A DNA stretch of 64,000 bases from JAJPHW01 sp963799065 (GTDB taxonomy: Bacteria; Acidobacteriota; Terriglobia; Terriglobales; Acidobacteriaceae), in NCBI GenBank assembly GCA_963799065.1, contig CAWCVJ010000001.1, positions 1,860,001 to 1,924,000 of the forward strand, written 5' to 3'. Below the pieces are notes generated by a model. That model saw only the letters and a program-made list of their open reading frames with translations, ran no database searches and had not been told where the DNA came from. Shown here in pieces: positions 35,387 through 44,446 of this stretch. Position 1 is the first letter of the stretch; every line of letters starts with the position of its first letter. The position numbers and the translations under genes were made by a program.

Positions 35387-36535
35387 TTAACAAGCGCCTT
35401 CGCCAAACATGGCCGCAGGCGTGCGCAGCAGAATCTTTACATCCATCCAGGGCGACCAGCTCCTGGCATAGCGCAGGTCCAGACGCACCATATCGTCGAA
35501 TTGCACCCGGCTGCGTCCATCCACCTGCCAAAGCCCGGTGATTCCCGGCTTGGCCACCAGCACTCGGTTGCGGTGCCATGTTTCATAGGCCTCGACCTCA
35601 TAGGCGATCGCCGGCCGCGGCCCCACCAGCGACATTTCCCCGCACAGCACGTTGAAGAATTGCGGCAACTCGTCCAGACTGGTGCGCCGCAGGAAAGCGC
35701 CGACTTTCGTGATGCGGGGATCGTTGGTCAACTTATACAGCCCTTGTGTCCCCTCGGCCGGCTTGCGATCCGCCTGACCGCCGATCAATTTCTTTACGTA
35801 TTCTCGATGCGCGCTGGCGTCGTTGTTTACGTACATCGAACGGAATTTGAGGAACACGAACGACTTCCCGTATTGGCCCACTCGACGCTGCTTGAACAGA
35901 ACCGGGCCCCTGGAGGTCAACTTAACCGCCAGCGCAATCGCAGCTAACGCTGGGGAAAACGCTATGATGGCCAGGATGCTGCCGACAATGTCCATCAAAC
36001 GCTTCAAAGCAACCGGGACGCGCTTGGAGTTTTCACGTTCGGATAAATCCGGATACAGCAACGGGTTGCTGGGACGCTCCGGCAGATCGTGATCCCAATC
36101 CTCCGGAAACAGATGGAACGACATGCTGATTTGGTTGAACTGTTCCAGCGTCAGATTGCTGCGCAACGTCTCCCCAACGCGTGCCATCATCGTACTCAAG
36201 ATCGATCCCCGATCGTCGATGCTGATCTCTGTGAACATCACCCCCACCACAGACTGATTCTGGTACCAACCCGTTACGTCGGTCTCGCGAGTCGACAGCG
36301 ATAATGCGGAAAGGATTTTGTGCAGCACCTTTCCGTTTTTTTCCGAAGGCAAATATCGACCTACATCGAGCAGCATTAAAAGAAACGGCTTGCGCGACCG
36401 CTCGCTGCGCTTACGCTCCAGCGAAATCATGCGCTGAAACGAAGCTTGATCGAGCACTTCGCGATCCGTAACCGGGGAAACTCTTGCTTCCACCAGCCCT
36501 AACGCCGCACCACTGCTTGAGCGCCGTGCATTCAT
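35387..36535 (-). CDS. Initiating sugar-phosphate transferase (WcaJ/WbaP catalytic domain) with degenerate GGDEF-like N-terminus
   Basis: A 382-residue protein. From about 185 it is the bacterial sugar transferase domain: KRLMDIVGSILAIIAFSPAL (re-entrant membrane helix), KQRRVGQYGKSFVFLKFRSM, DPRITKVGAFLRRTSLDELP and MSLVGPRPA. It attaches the first sugar phosphate to undecaprenyl phosphate. The N-terminal 150 residues lack the four membrane helices of WbaP; they instead read FQRMISLERKRSERSRKPFLLMLLDV, like a degenerate GGDEF domain without the GGDEF loop, so cyclic-di-GMP synthesis is not expected. The ATG follows an AGAAGGAAA site. Gaps of 139 bp upstream and 137 bp downstream suggest local control. 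Confidence 0.92.
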   Translation of the reverse strand: MNARRSSSGAALGLVEARVSPVTDREVLDQASFQRMISLERKRSERSRKPFLLMLLDVGRYLPSEKNGKVLHKILSALSLSTRETDVTGWYQNQSVVGVMFTEISIDDRGSILSTMMARVGETLRSNLTLEQFNQISMSFHLFPEDWDHDLPERPSNPLLYPDLSERENSKRVPVALKRLMDIVGSILAIIAFSPALAAIALAVKLTSRGPVLFKQRRVGQYGKSFVFLKFRSMYVNNDASAHREYVKKLIGGQADRKPAEGTQGLYKLTNDPRITKVGAFLRRTSLDELPQFFNVLCGEMSLVGPRPAIAYEVEAYETWHRNRVLVAKPGITGLWQVDGRSRVQFDDMVRLDLRYARSWSPWMDVKILLRTPAAMFGEGAC

Positions 36536-36674
36536 ATTGTTTTCCTTCTCCTGCCCTCTTCATGGAGAGACACGGCAGGTTTCGACAAAACTCGCTGCTT
36601 GGATTTCCAAAGGTAACTGCGACTGCGGGGGAAGGAAGTTACGAGACTCAGTTACAGAGTAAAGCGTTTTTTCG

Positions 36675-37568
36675 TTATCGGCTATGGTTCTTTTGTGCCA
36701 TAGGCCCGTAGCGCTGATAGTAGTTCTTGTGATCGGTGTTGGTCGAGCTATTCAGCACGACTCCTAAAAGCTTGTTCTTTTCCAGCGCTTGCAAGCCGCG
36801 CTCCAGTTGCCGCTTCTGGGTGATTCCTTCTCGAGTCACCAGAAGGATCCCATCCGCCAGCCGGGTCCAAACGCTGGTATCGGCCAAGGGCAACACCGGC
36901 GGAGAGTCGATCACAATCCAATCGAACCAACCCGCCAATTGCTCCATCAATTCCGACAAACGGCCCGATTGCATAAGCTCCAGCGGATTCTCCGGCGGAT
37001 GGCCCGCCGGCAGGAACCAGAAGTTAGGCCCCTCCAGCTTGACAATATTCTGCATCGGGGTCGGGTCGTCGGTCAGCCACTCGCTTAATCCGGGCATTTT
37101 GCTGAGACCGAATTGCTGACTCAACGAGGGCCGCCTGAGATCGCCCTCAAGCAGCAAAACCTTCTGGGTCTGCTTGCGCGCCAACGTAGTCGCCAGATTC
37201 CCTGAGATCGTACTCTTGCCCTCTTCCGGAATCGTACTTGTCACCAAAACCTTCTTCAGCCCGCGAGTCTGCTGCAATTGCCTCAGTTTGACGCCAAGGA
37301 ATCGGAATTTTTCCGCGCCCAGGCTTTCGGGTTCCGTGAGGCAGATCAGCCGGCTGTCTCGCGCAAGCGAGATTCCCACCGACGCAAATTCCCCCATCTC
37401 CGCCCGTACTAATTTTCCCGGTGAGTTGTTGGACTCCGACCCTCCGCGTTCGAATAGGTTCCGCTCGGCGGCGTTCAACAAATCTGTGGCCATTGCGACG
37501 GCCGACAGCTCCGACGCCCCCGTGCGCTCCGCCTCAGACCGTTGCAAAGCTTCAAAAATTCGACTCAT
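36675..37568 (-). CDS. CpsD/CapB-like tyrosine kinase of exopolysaccharide locus
   Basis: A 297-residue cytoplasmic BY-kinase. KKVLVTSTIPEEGKSTIS near 105 is the Walker A loop, VLLLEGDLRRPSLSQQFG the Walker A-prime (with E-G in place of the usual D-A), and DWIVIDSPPVLPLAD the Walker B. The C-terminal end NYYQRYGPMAQ is a short tyrosine cluster for autophosphorylation. Such kinases work with a Wzz-like partner (here 38554-40149) to control chain length and export. It opens with SRIFEALQRSE, common in kinases of exosortase-associated loci. The ATG overlaps the ATPase stop by four bases (ATGA). Confidence 0.92.
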   Translation of the reverse strand: MSRIFEALQRSEAERTGASELSAVAMATDLLNAAERNLFERGGSESNNSPGKLVRAEMGEFASVGISLARDSRLICLTEPESLGAEKFRFLGVKLRQLQQTRGLKKVLVTSTIPEEGKSTISGNLATTLARKQTQKVLLLEGDLRRPSLSQQFGLSKMPGLSEWLTDDPTPMQNIVKLEGPNFWFLPAGHPPENPLELMQSGRLSELMEQLAGWFDWIVIDSPPVLPLADTSVWTRLADGILLVTREGITQKRQLERGLQALEKNKLLGVVLNSSTNTDHKNYYQRYGPMAQKNHSR

Positions 37569-38548
37569 AACTTGCCCACTCCGGGCGCCGCCACCGCAAC
37601 CGACTCCACTTCCGGCCCGCGCTTGGCCTGGAGATAGTCCTGCAAATGAAGCAGCGTCTTCAAAGCTTCGAGAGCGCTCTCCTGACCGTCTCTTCCCCCG
37701 TTTCCCTGGGGGATGCTTGCCGGGTGCAACACGCTCAAGCGAAAATCCGCCGCCACTTCTTCAATAATGTCAGGCGTAATCGCCGGCATTTGCCGGGCGA
37801 ACGCGTTCACCAAGGCGTTTTCACATATTGTATTGATCAGTCGCGGAATGCCTCGCGAGTGCCGGTAGGTCGCGGCCACCGCAGGCGGGGTAAAGATGCT
37901 TGCCGCCGCTTCCGGTGTCGCTCCTGCCAACTGCAACCGCCGATGGATATACCCCGTCGTCTCGTCCAGCGTCAAGGCTTCCAGTTGCGAGCGCAGCGCA
38001 ATTCTTTGCTTCAACTGGCGGAGCTCGAACGAGTCCAGCTTCTCATCCAACTCGGGCTGTCCTACCAGCAGAATCTGCAACAACTTTTCCTGCGAGGTCT
38101 CCAGGTTGGTCAACAGCCTGACTTCTTCCAGAACCTCCGCTGAGACGTGGTGCGCTTCGTCCACCACCAGCACGGTCGTCAACTTTTTCTGATATCGCGA
38201 AATCAGAAAGTTGCTCAGCGCCAGCAGTAACTCGCTCTTGTTCTTTCCCGCAGTCGCCAGGCCGAAGTCTCCGGCGATATATTGCAAAAACTCAACCGGA
38301 TTCAGCCGGCTGTTAAAAATGTAGGCGTATGCTACATTGCTGCGGTTGAGCAGCTGCAATAAACAGCGCACCAGCAATGTCTTGCCCGTGCCCACTTCGC
38401 CCGTCATCACCACAAAACCCTTGTGCCGGCGCACGCCATAGTAAAGGGCCGCCAAGGCCTCGTTATGCCGGCGCGTAGGAAACAGGAACGAGGGGTCGGG
38501 CGTGATCTCGAACGGGTTCCGTTTCAGATTGAAAAATGCTTTGTACAT
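37565..38548 (-). CDS. ExeA/GspA-like AAA ATPase of exopolysaccharide export locus
   Basis: A 327-residue AAA+ ATPase. MYKAFFNLKRNPFEITPDPS is the typical start of the secretion-ATPase family in exosortase-type polysaccharide loci (ExeA/GspA-like). MTGEVGTGKTLLVRCL near 48 is Walker A, TTVLVVDEAHHVSAEVLEEV near 125 Walker B, and SRGIPRLINTICENAL the sensor 2 region. The open frame reaches 38623, but the ATG at 38548 sits 5 bp after the Wzz-like gene stop and begins the family start, so it is used. It probably energises or regulates assembly of the export complex in the cytoplasm. Confidence 0.92.
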   Translation of the reverse strand: MYKAFFNLKRNPFEITPDPSFLFPTRRHNEALAALYYGVRRHKGFVVMTGEVGTGKTLLVRCLLQLLNRSNVAYAYIFNSRLNPVEFLQYIAGDFGLATAGKNKSELLLALSNFLISRYQKKLTTVLVVDEAHHVSAEVLEEVRLLTNLETSQEKLLQILLVGQPELDEKLDSFELRQLKQRIALRSQLEALTLDETTGYIHRRLQLAGATPEAAASIFTPPAVAATYRHSRGIPRLINTICENALVNAFARQMPAITPDIIEEVAADFRLSVLHPASIPQGNGGRDGQESALEALKTLLHLQDYLQAKRGPEVESVAVAAPGVGKL

Positions 38549-38553
38549 GAATC

Positions 38554-40149
38554 TTATCCGCGCAGATAACTGATCGCCGATCCCACAAGAATGGTCGCAA
38601 AGACGATTCCTGCGGCCATCCAAGCCATCCGATCGTTCCGCAGCCGCGACTGCTGCTCCGCCGGGCTCACCATGGGTGGGATTTCTGCTAGCACCGGCGT
38701 CGCCAGCATCGCCTTAATCGCTTTCTCGGTGTGCAACCTTCCATCCAAAAATTCCGTTCCGCCCGCCAGCGCCCCCCCCAGAACCAGCCCCACACCTAAA
38801 CCGATCAGGCACAACTTTAGGCGATTGGGGAAATCGGGTTTGAGCGGAAGACTGGGCGGATCGATCATCTGAAAGTGTTCGCCCTGTTGCCGCAACTCCA
38901 TGCTGGTCGCCATCTGCGATTCGTTCTTCTTGTTGAGCAAACTGTCGTAGTTGGTTTTCGATTGATCGTAGCCTCGAGTCAAATCGATATATTGTTGCTC
39001 GACGGCGGGTTCTTGGCTCAGATTCCCCTGGTATTGATTGATCTTCGCCTCCAGGCCGGCCACGGAACGCTCCCGGTTGGCAATCTCAGCCTGGTTGGCC
39101 TTGAGCTGTCCCTGTACCTGAATTATGGGACCGCTTTCTGTCGGATCGCTGTCCTGATTCTTGGCCTCGTTCCCTGCCGACGATTGCGCCCCCGCTTTCA
39201 GCTCCGCCGAAACCTGCGCCCTCATTTTTTCGGTCTGCGCGATCTGATCCTTCACTTTACGTACATCCGGATGCCGATCCGTATACCGCGAGAGCAAGTC
39301 CGCCAGCTGGGCCTTCTGCTTCTCCAGTTCCGCATCGATCTCGGCCAATCCCGTCGGCGTTCCATCCGCCCCCTTCGCGGTCCTCGGATACGACTTGTAC
39401 TGCGCCATCATGGACTGCAAATACGCATTTTGCTGGCGCGCCGCGTTCAATTGGTCTTGCTCGCTTTGCAGTTGCGTCTGCAAGCCACTCAAAATCTGTA
39501 GATTGCTCTGCAATTGCGTGGGCAACTCACCGGGATGAGCCGTCTTGAACTCGCGAACTTTCTCTTCCTGCTCGGCAAGGTTTTTACGCGCCTCCTCCAA
39601 CTGGCTTTCCAGGAATTTCGTCGTGTCCTCAGACTCCTGCTGCCGCACTTCCAGGTTCTGGCTGATAAATAAGTTGGTCAATTCGCTGGTGACTTGCTGG
39701 GCGACGCGCGGATCGCGCGCGGTGAACGTCACGCTGAAAGCTGTCACTTCGCGCTTGCTTTCGTCATGCACCAGGGTCACTTCAATGTCTTTGCGCATCC
39801 GCACCACGAGGTCGTCCGGCGACATTCGCTTGCGGTCCTGAGGATAGAGATTCAATTGATCGATAATGTGAAGCAGTCGCGTCCGGCTCAGAATCTGTTG
39901 CTGGATGCCCTGAATTCGCTCCTGCAAGTCGTCATTGACGTTCGGCATGACGTAGTCTTTCGGCATCGTGGGCTGTTCGACCAGAATCAACGTCCCGGAC
40001 TTGTATTGTGGCGGAAGCACCCAGCTCGCCGCCCACACTAAAAGCCAACCCATGAAGAACGGTATGAGAAAGTGCCAGCGCCGTCGCCGGACGATCCCCA
40101 ACACCTGTTCCAGACTCACCGCTTCGGCTTTTTCTTCAACTTCTGGCAT
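38554..40149 (-). CDS. Wzz/GumC-like chain-length determinant
   Basis: A protein of about 531 residues with a first membrane helix near 25-45 (FLIPFFMGWLLVWAASWVLP), a long periplasmic coiled-coil region (about 150-400, rich in Gln, Glu and Ala) and a last pair of helices ending MAWMAAGIVFATILVGSAI. MIDPPSLPLKPDFPNRLKLC near 430 is the Pro-rich motif before the final helix. It has no kinase domain; that is supplied by the separate CpsD-like protein. It sets polymer length and links the inner membrane to the Wza-like channel. ATG 40149 is chosen over an ATG-less overlap: the longer frame starts at 40176 inside the barrel gene. Confidence 0.92.
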   Translation of the reverse strand: MPEVEEKAEAVSLEQVLGIVRRRRWHFLIPFFMGWLLVWAASWVLPPQYKSGTLILVEQPTMPKDYVMPNVNDDLQERIQGIQQQILSRTRLLHIIDQLNLYPQDRKRMSPDDLVVRMRKDIEVTLVHDESKREVTAFSVTFTARDPRVAQQVTSELTNLFISQNLEVRQQESEDTTKFLESQLEEARKNLAEQEEKVREFKTAHPGELPTQLQSNLQILSGLQTQLQSEQDQLNAARQQNAYLQSMMAQYKSYPRTAKGADGTPTGLAEIDAELEKQKAQLADLLSRYTDRHPDVRKVKDQIAQTEKMRAQVSAELKAGAQSSAGNEAKNQDSDPTESGPIIQVQGQLKANQAEIANRERSVAGLEAKINQYQGNLSQEPAVEQQYIDLTRGYDQSKTNYDSLLNKKNESQMATSMELRQQGEHFQMIDPPSLPLKPDFPNRLKLCLIGLGVGLVLGGALAGGTEFLDGRLHTEKAIKAMLATPVLAEIPPMVSPAEQQSRLRNDRMAWMAAGIVFATILVGSAISYLRG

Positions 40150-40153
40150 AAGC

Positions 40154-41542
40154 TTATCGCCCCAGAGGACGGGCAAAAGAATAAGAAACCGAAACCCACT
40201 CGCGGTTGCGGTCTGGCGCGCTCGAAATAGCCGCGATATTGCTGTAGCTTTGATGCACCCGCGTATATCCCAATTGTAGGCTAAGGTGCTCGCCCATCTG
40301 CTGACGCAGGGAGGCCGTGCCCTGAACGGTGTGTCCGCCGGAACTATAACTTGCGAGCGGGCTGGTTGCGGAGTTCGTCGCGATGGGACTCAATAGCGAA
40401 TTCTCCGAATAATTCCCCGAAACTCCGGTATCCATGCGCTTCGTAATTTGTTGCCGAATCGATATGTTCGCCGCGTTGGAGTGCGTCGCGCCCACCAGTC
40501 CGCCTCCATCGGTAATCGTTCTCGCATAGCTCCCGGCCACGCTGGTGTGCAGGCCCTGCCAGCCGAAGCTCGCGCCCGTCGATGGCGACCAACCCTTTAC
40601 CGCGGGGACGCCCGCCTGTTCCGTATCCGCATACTCGGGGCCGCCGAACAATGAAACAGACAATCGTGCGCTGGCATAAAAGGTGTAGAAAAAAGAAACC
40701 GTATCGGTCTGCGTCTGGCTTTGAGAGCCGGTCGGATACGCCCGCAGGTCGTCATACTGATACGTCACCCCCACATAGTGCCTACGGGACAGCCGATGAC
40801 TGTAGAACACCGATCCGCCCTTAGAACTGGAATCGTACAGCCCCGAAACTTCGCTCTGCTGTGGGTAATGCAAATTGGTGAAGCTGCCATTGGCTCCAAT
40901 CATTTCGTTTAATCCCAGCTGATCCGAGATTCCCACCGAACCCACGTTCCGCAGCACTTCCGCAATCGGAGAAATCACCGGTTGACTTGCAGGTTGCGAC
41001 GATCCTGAAATCACGGTGCTGGAATCCGTAGTCGGTTGATTCAGTAAATTCGAGGTCTGCGATAACGAATCCCGCAGGGTCATGGTTACATGGGGGCTCA
41101 GGCGGTATTCAAAATCAACGCCCACTCTCTCGTCTTGTTCGTTGTAAGAACTCGCTTGTATGCCACTGCCCTTGGCGCTTCCCGCCTGTTGATAGAAGGT
41201 GAAACCCGGAGTGTAAAGCAAATTCAACTTCGTGCGCGGTCGCCTCACATCCAAATCGATCGTCGGCCAGATCGAATAACTGATCGCGGCCACCGGTTGA
41301 TTCGGCGGTACACTGCCGGGGTTGGTGAAAACGTCGTCATCGTACGCCGTCTGAAAGGTCAATCCCCCGCGCAAGTAATTCGACCGTCCCTCGGATTCGA
41401 AACCCAGAGAATAGCCCGCCCCTCCCGCCGGCGCCGGGGTGATCATCGCGCTACTCCCCGCTGGGCTCTGCGAAGCATCGTTCTGGGCCCACAAGGATGG
41501 GCTCATCGCAACGAGTATTACCCATTGAAGTTTGACTGGCAT
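40154..41542 (-). CDS. Outer-membrane beta-barrel protein of exopolysaccharide locus
   Basis: A protein of about 462 residues. The ATG at 41542 gives a normal signal peptide (MPVKLQWVILVAMSPSLWAQ); a GTG four codons upstream is possible. The rest consists of alternating strands with polar turns and aromatic girdles, such as GVDFEYRLSPHVTMTLRDSL and HLSLQLGYTRVHQSY, ending in VSYSFARPLGR. It resembles the outer-membrane barrel found with Wzz, ATPase and kinase in exosortase-linked polysaccharide loci. It likely forms or supports the outer-membrane secretion pore alongside the Wza-like protein encoded just upstream (13 bp). Confidence 0.82.
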   Translation of the reverse strand: MPVKLQWVILVAMSPSLWAQNDASQSPAGSSAMITPAPAGGAGYSLGFESEGRSNYLRGGLTFQTAYDDDVFTNPGSVPPNQPVAAISYSIWPTIDLDVRRPRTKLNLLYTPGFTFYQQAGSAKGSGIQASSYNEQDERVGVDFEYRLSPHVTMTLRDSLSQTSNLLNQPTTDSSTVISGSSQPASQPVISPIAEVLRNVGSVGISDQLGLNEMIGANGSFTNLHYPQQSEVSGLYDSSSKGGSVFYSHRLSRRHYVGVTYQYDDLRAYPTGSQSQTQTDTVSFFYTFYASARLSVSLFGGPEYADTEQAGVPAVKGWSPSTGASFGWQGLHTSVAGSYARTITDGGGLVGATHSNAANISIRQQITKRMDTGVSGNYSENSLLSPIATNSATSPLASYSSGGHTVQGTASLRQQMGEHLSLQLGYTRVHQSYSNIAAISSAPDRNREWVSVSYSFARPLGR

Positions 41543-41555
41543 GGAGAGCAGCACG

Positions 41556-42233
41556 CTAAGGTACGACGATGGTATCGCGGGCCTGGAGCTTGACGTTTTC
41601 CTCGGTTTTTCGGCCCTTGATCACGTCTTTGTAATTGAACGGCATCCGCGTCTCGCCTCCAACACCGTCCTGGCGCAGAACGTAAATCGATTTTTCCTTG
41701 GCGAAGTCCCGAAAACCGCCCGCCAGCGCAATTGCATCCAACACCGTCATCGAGTTGGTCAGAGGATAGGACCCCGGTCGCGTAACCTGTCCTAGAATAT
41801 TGAATTTCTGACTTCGAATCTCGGTAACGATGACCGTGACGTCCGGCTGGGAAATGAAGCTGGCCAGCTTGGCGGCAATCGCCGCTTCCAGTTGCCGCGG
41901 GGTCAGCCCCGCCGCTTGCACTTCTCCCGCCAGAGGAATCGAAATCTTGCCATCCGACCGGACCGGTAATGTTCGCGAAACATCGGGCTCTTTCCATACG
42001 CTGATCGAAAGAACGTCGTCGTCGCCAATTACAAAACTGTCGTCGTGCGGTTTGCCGGCTGGACCACCGCTGTCGGCGACTGCGGATGCCGGCCCGTTCC
42101 CCGGACTCGTTGCGGCTTGGCCAAATCCGTTACCAGGCAAAAAAATAAAAACCGTCACTGCCGCCAGTGCGAGCGCCTTCACATAATGCCCGATTTCTTT
42201 TTTCGTAAATCGCAAAGTTAAAGTCAAAGTCAT
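41556..42233 (-). CDS. Polysaccharide export protein (Wza-like)
   Basis: A 225-residue periplasmic/outer-membrane export protein. The ATG at 42233 follows GCAGGAG and begins a Sec signal with a hydrophobic core (YVKALALAAVTVFIFLPG); there is no lipobox Cys. FVIGDDDVLSISVWKEPDVS starts the poly-export domain, which ends near VTVIVTEIRSQ; a SLBB domain follows (FNILGQVTRPGSYPLTNSMT). It should build the channel for the polymer. It lacks the C-terminal amphipathic helix extension of E. coli Wza and is shorter, as is common in this locus type. Barrel, Wzz-like and ATPase genes follow closely. Confidence 0.93.
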   Translation of the reverse strand: MTLTLTLRFTKKEIGHYVKALALAAVTVFIFLPGNGFGQAATSPGNGPASAVADSGGPAGKPHDDSFVIGDDDVLSISVWKEPDVSRTLPVRSDGKISIPLAGEVQAAGLTPRQLEAAIAAKLASFISQPDVTVIVTEIRSQKFNILGQVTRPGSYPLTNSMTVLDAIALAGGFRDFAKEKSIYVLRQDGVGGETRMPFNYKDVIKGRKTEENVKLQARDTIVVP

Positions 42234-42280
42234 GGAGGCTCCTGCTGCCGCGATTCTTTCGGCGGGAGCGACTGGTGTTC

Positions 42281-43816
42281 TCAATCCGTATCCGTGTGCC
42301 CGCCGGATTTTATTCCACTGCCCGGCATTATGACAGAAACATGACTCGCGGGCGGGTGTAACTGGTATTGCTGAATCTTATAGAGCAACGTCCGGTAGCT
42401 CACCTTCAGTGCCCTCGCGGCCGCCTTCCGATTCCAGTGCGTCATTTCAAGGGCGTTGACGATGGCGCCCCTTTCCGTTTCATCTTTCAGACTGCGCAGC
42501 AGATACTTGAGGCCGGAAGCGGCTTCCACCTCACCCTGACTCCCATCCCTGACCGCGACTCTTTCCGCGGCCGGATAGCCATGCCCAACGGCCGTTGGCT
42601 CCGCCACTTCATTCCTCCACAACTCTCGAATGGCGAGGTCTTCGTCGCCTACGACCAGATAACGCTTCGTAAAATCACGCAGCTCGTTCAGATTGCCCGG
42701 CCACGAATATCTCTGGCACATCGCCAACATCTTTGCCGAAAGCGGGCGTGACGCAAGGCCATAATGTCCGGCCAACTGCTTCATAAAATGCCCCAGCAGA
42801 AGAGGGATCTCTTCTCTACGTTGCCGGAGCGGAGGCACATACACGCTGAACGCGCTCAAACAGTAGTAAAGATCTTCGCGCAACTGTTTGCTGGCCAATG
42901 CTTGCTCTACGTGCGCCTCGGTCGCGGCCATAACGCGGGCTTGCACCCCCACCCGCTCTTCGCTTCCCGGGCGTTTGTAGCTTTTCTCCTGAATCACCTG
43001 GAGCAATTTCGCCTGCAAGGCCTGCGGCATCGCCTCAATCTCATCCAGGAAAAGTACGCCTTGTTCGCACAACTCAAACTTCCCCGGCTTGCTCCGGGCG
43101 CCGCCATAGCCCGCTCCATTCGATCCCTGCGTGGAGCTCCGGCCGTAACCAAAAAGTTCGCCCTCCAGCAGGTCGAGAGGGAAATCCGAGCAACGAACCT
43201 TGACGAAACGAAACCCCGAACGTACCGATAACTTATGAATTAAACGTGCCGTGATCTCTTTGCCACTGCCCCGCTCTCCTACGATCAGCAGGGGGGTGTG
43301 CACCTGCGCCAGCAGCTCGGCCTGCGCCCTCAGCTTATGCATCGCCGGCGTCGCCGAAACAAAGAAGAGATCATGGCTGACCCGCTCCACGTCGTCTGCC
43401 GCCAGTTCAAACTCCGAATCGACCTCGTCCGGGGCCAGTTGACGTTCCAACGCCATACGCAAATCGCGCTCATTCAGGGGATGGCAAAGATATTCCTGCG
43501 CTCCCAGACGCAATGCTTCCGCTCGTTCCCCGGGGTTGCGTGAGTGCGATAAAACGATCACGGCCAGCTCGGGGCGAACGCGTCGCAGCCAGCGCAAAGT
43601 GTACAGTCCGTCGTCGTCTCCCTCGGCCAAATCGAGCAACACCAAATCCAGTGCCGTGCCCGACTGCACCCGCTCCAGCGCCGCCCATCGGCTCTCCGCC
43701 GTTTCCAGTGGTAAACCCTCGGCTACCCGCCGAAAAGACGCCACCGACGACGGATCACAGCTCACCGCCAGAATATGCGCGCTGCCGCGCGATTGGATGG
43801 AATGTAAGGAACTCAT
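42281..43816 (-). CDS. PrsR-type response regulator with AAA+ domain, GAFTGA loop missing
   Basis: A 511-residue protein with a receiver domain (10-130; candidate phospho-Asp in LDLVLLDLAEGDDDG), an AAA+ domain (about 150-395) and a Fis-type helix-turn-helix (about 450-495, WNRKAAARALKVSYRTLLYK). Walker A is VGERGSGKEITARLI, Walker B VLFLDEIE, and LREDLYYCLSAF the arginine finger. Where sigma54 activators have ELFGHxxGAFTGA, it reads ELFGYGRSSTQGSNGAG, so the sigma54-contacting loop is not conserved. Proteins of this type control exosortase-linked polysaccharide loci. It lies 47 bp before the Wza-like gene and 63 bp after the antiterminator gene. Confidence 0.92.
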   Translation of the reverse strand: MSSLHSIQSRGSAHILAVSCDPSSVASFRRVAEGLPLETAESRWAALERVQSGTALDLVLLDLAEGDDDGLYTLRWLRRVRPELAVIVLSHSRNPGERAEALRLGAQEYLCHPLNERDLRMALERQLAPDEVDSEFELAADDVERVSHDLFFVSATPAMHKLRAQAELLAQVHTPLLIVGERGSGKEITARLIHKLSVRSGFRFVKVRCSDFPLDLLEGELFGYGRSSTQGSNGAGYGGARSKPGKFELCEQGVLFLDEIEAMPQALQAKLLQVIQEKSYKRPGSEERVGVQARVMAATEAHVEQALASKQLREDLYYCLSAFSVYVPPLRQRREEIPLLLGHFMKQLAGHYGLASRPLSAKMLAMCQRYSWPGNLNELRDFTKRYLVVGDEDLAIRELWRNEVAEPTAVGHGYPAAERVAVRDGSQGEVEAASGLKYLLRSLKDETERGAIVNALEMTHWNRKAAARALKVSYRTLLYKIQQYQLHPPASHVSVIMPGSGIKSGGHTDTD

Positions 43817-43879
43817 GAATTATGAATCATTACCAACTGGCTGCCAAACTCGATGGGTACGGGGAATGGCAAACCGCGC

Positions 43880-44446
43880 TTACAGCGGCTCCACATCGTA
43901 GTTCTCAATCTTTACCGCCAGCGACCTTTGAATCGCATCCACGGAAACCACTAACGTCCGGTCGCCGTTTCGGGCCAACAAAATTCCTTCTACGCCGTTC
44001 AGCGCGCCGCTCCGAATCCTCACCCGTTGGCCGATTTTCAAGAAAGGATGTTCCACCCAGGGGAACTGTTGCTCGGTGAGGACACGAACTGCATCGATCT
44101 CCGCATCCGGAATTGAAATGCCCCCCTCCGGCCCGCTCAACACGTGGAAAACTCCGCTGACCGAACAAGCCCGGATTCGATCTTCGAGCGTCGGCCGCAG
44201 TCGTACAAATACGTAGCAGCTGAATAACGGCAGGGCCACCACTTTCTTCCGGTCGCTCCACCGCCTGATTTGACTCACCAAGGGAAGAAAAGAGGTCAAC
44301 CCCTGCTCACGAAAGCGATCTGCGACCACCTTTTCATGTCTTGATTTCGTCTGCACCGCATACCAGCGAGTGGCAAAGGGAGCTTCCTGCGCTGTTACTT
44401 CACCCCAACCCGGATTTTCCCCCAAAGCTGTGCCGACGCTACTCAT
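43880..44446 (-). CDS. NusG-like antiterminator (RfaH/UpxY family)
   Basis: A 188-residue specialised NusG paralogue. The NGN domain begins WYAVQTKSRHEKVVADRFRE near 28; the KOW motif is IGQRVRIRSGALNGVEGILL near 138. The ATG at 44446 with GAGGG upstream is preferred; the frame extends to a GTG at 44515. As the first gene of a polysaccharide array over 44 kb long it probably lets RNA polymerase read through it, as RfaH and UpxY do for surface-glycan operons. Its recruitment site would be in the leader at 44447-44700, but no ops-like element was recognised. Confidence 0.93.
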   Translation of the reverse strand: MSSVGTALGENPGWGEVTAQEAPFATRWYAVQTKSRHEKVVADRFREQGLTSFLPLVSQIRRWSDRKKVVALPLFSCYVFVRLRPTLEDRIRACSVSGVFHVLSGPEGGISIPDAEIDAVRVLTEQQFPWVEHPFLKIGQRVRIRSGALNGVEGILLARNGDRTLVVSVDAIQRSLAVKIENYDVEPL

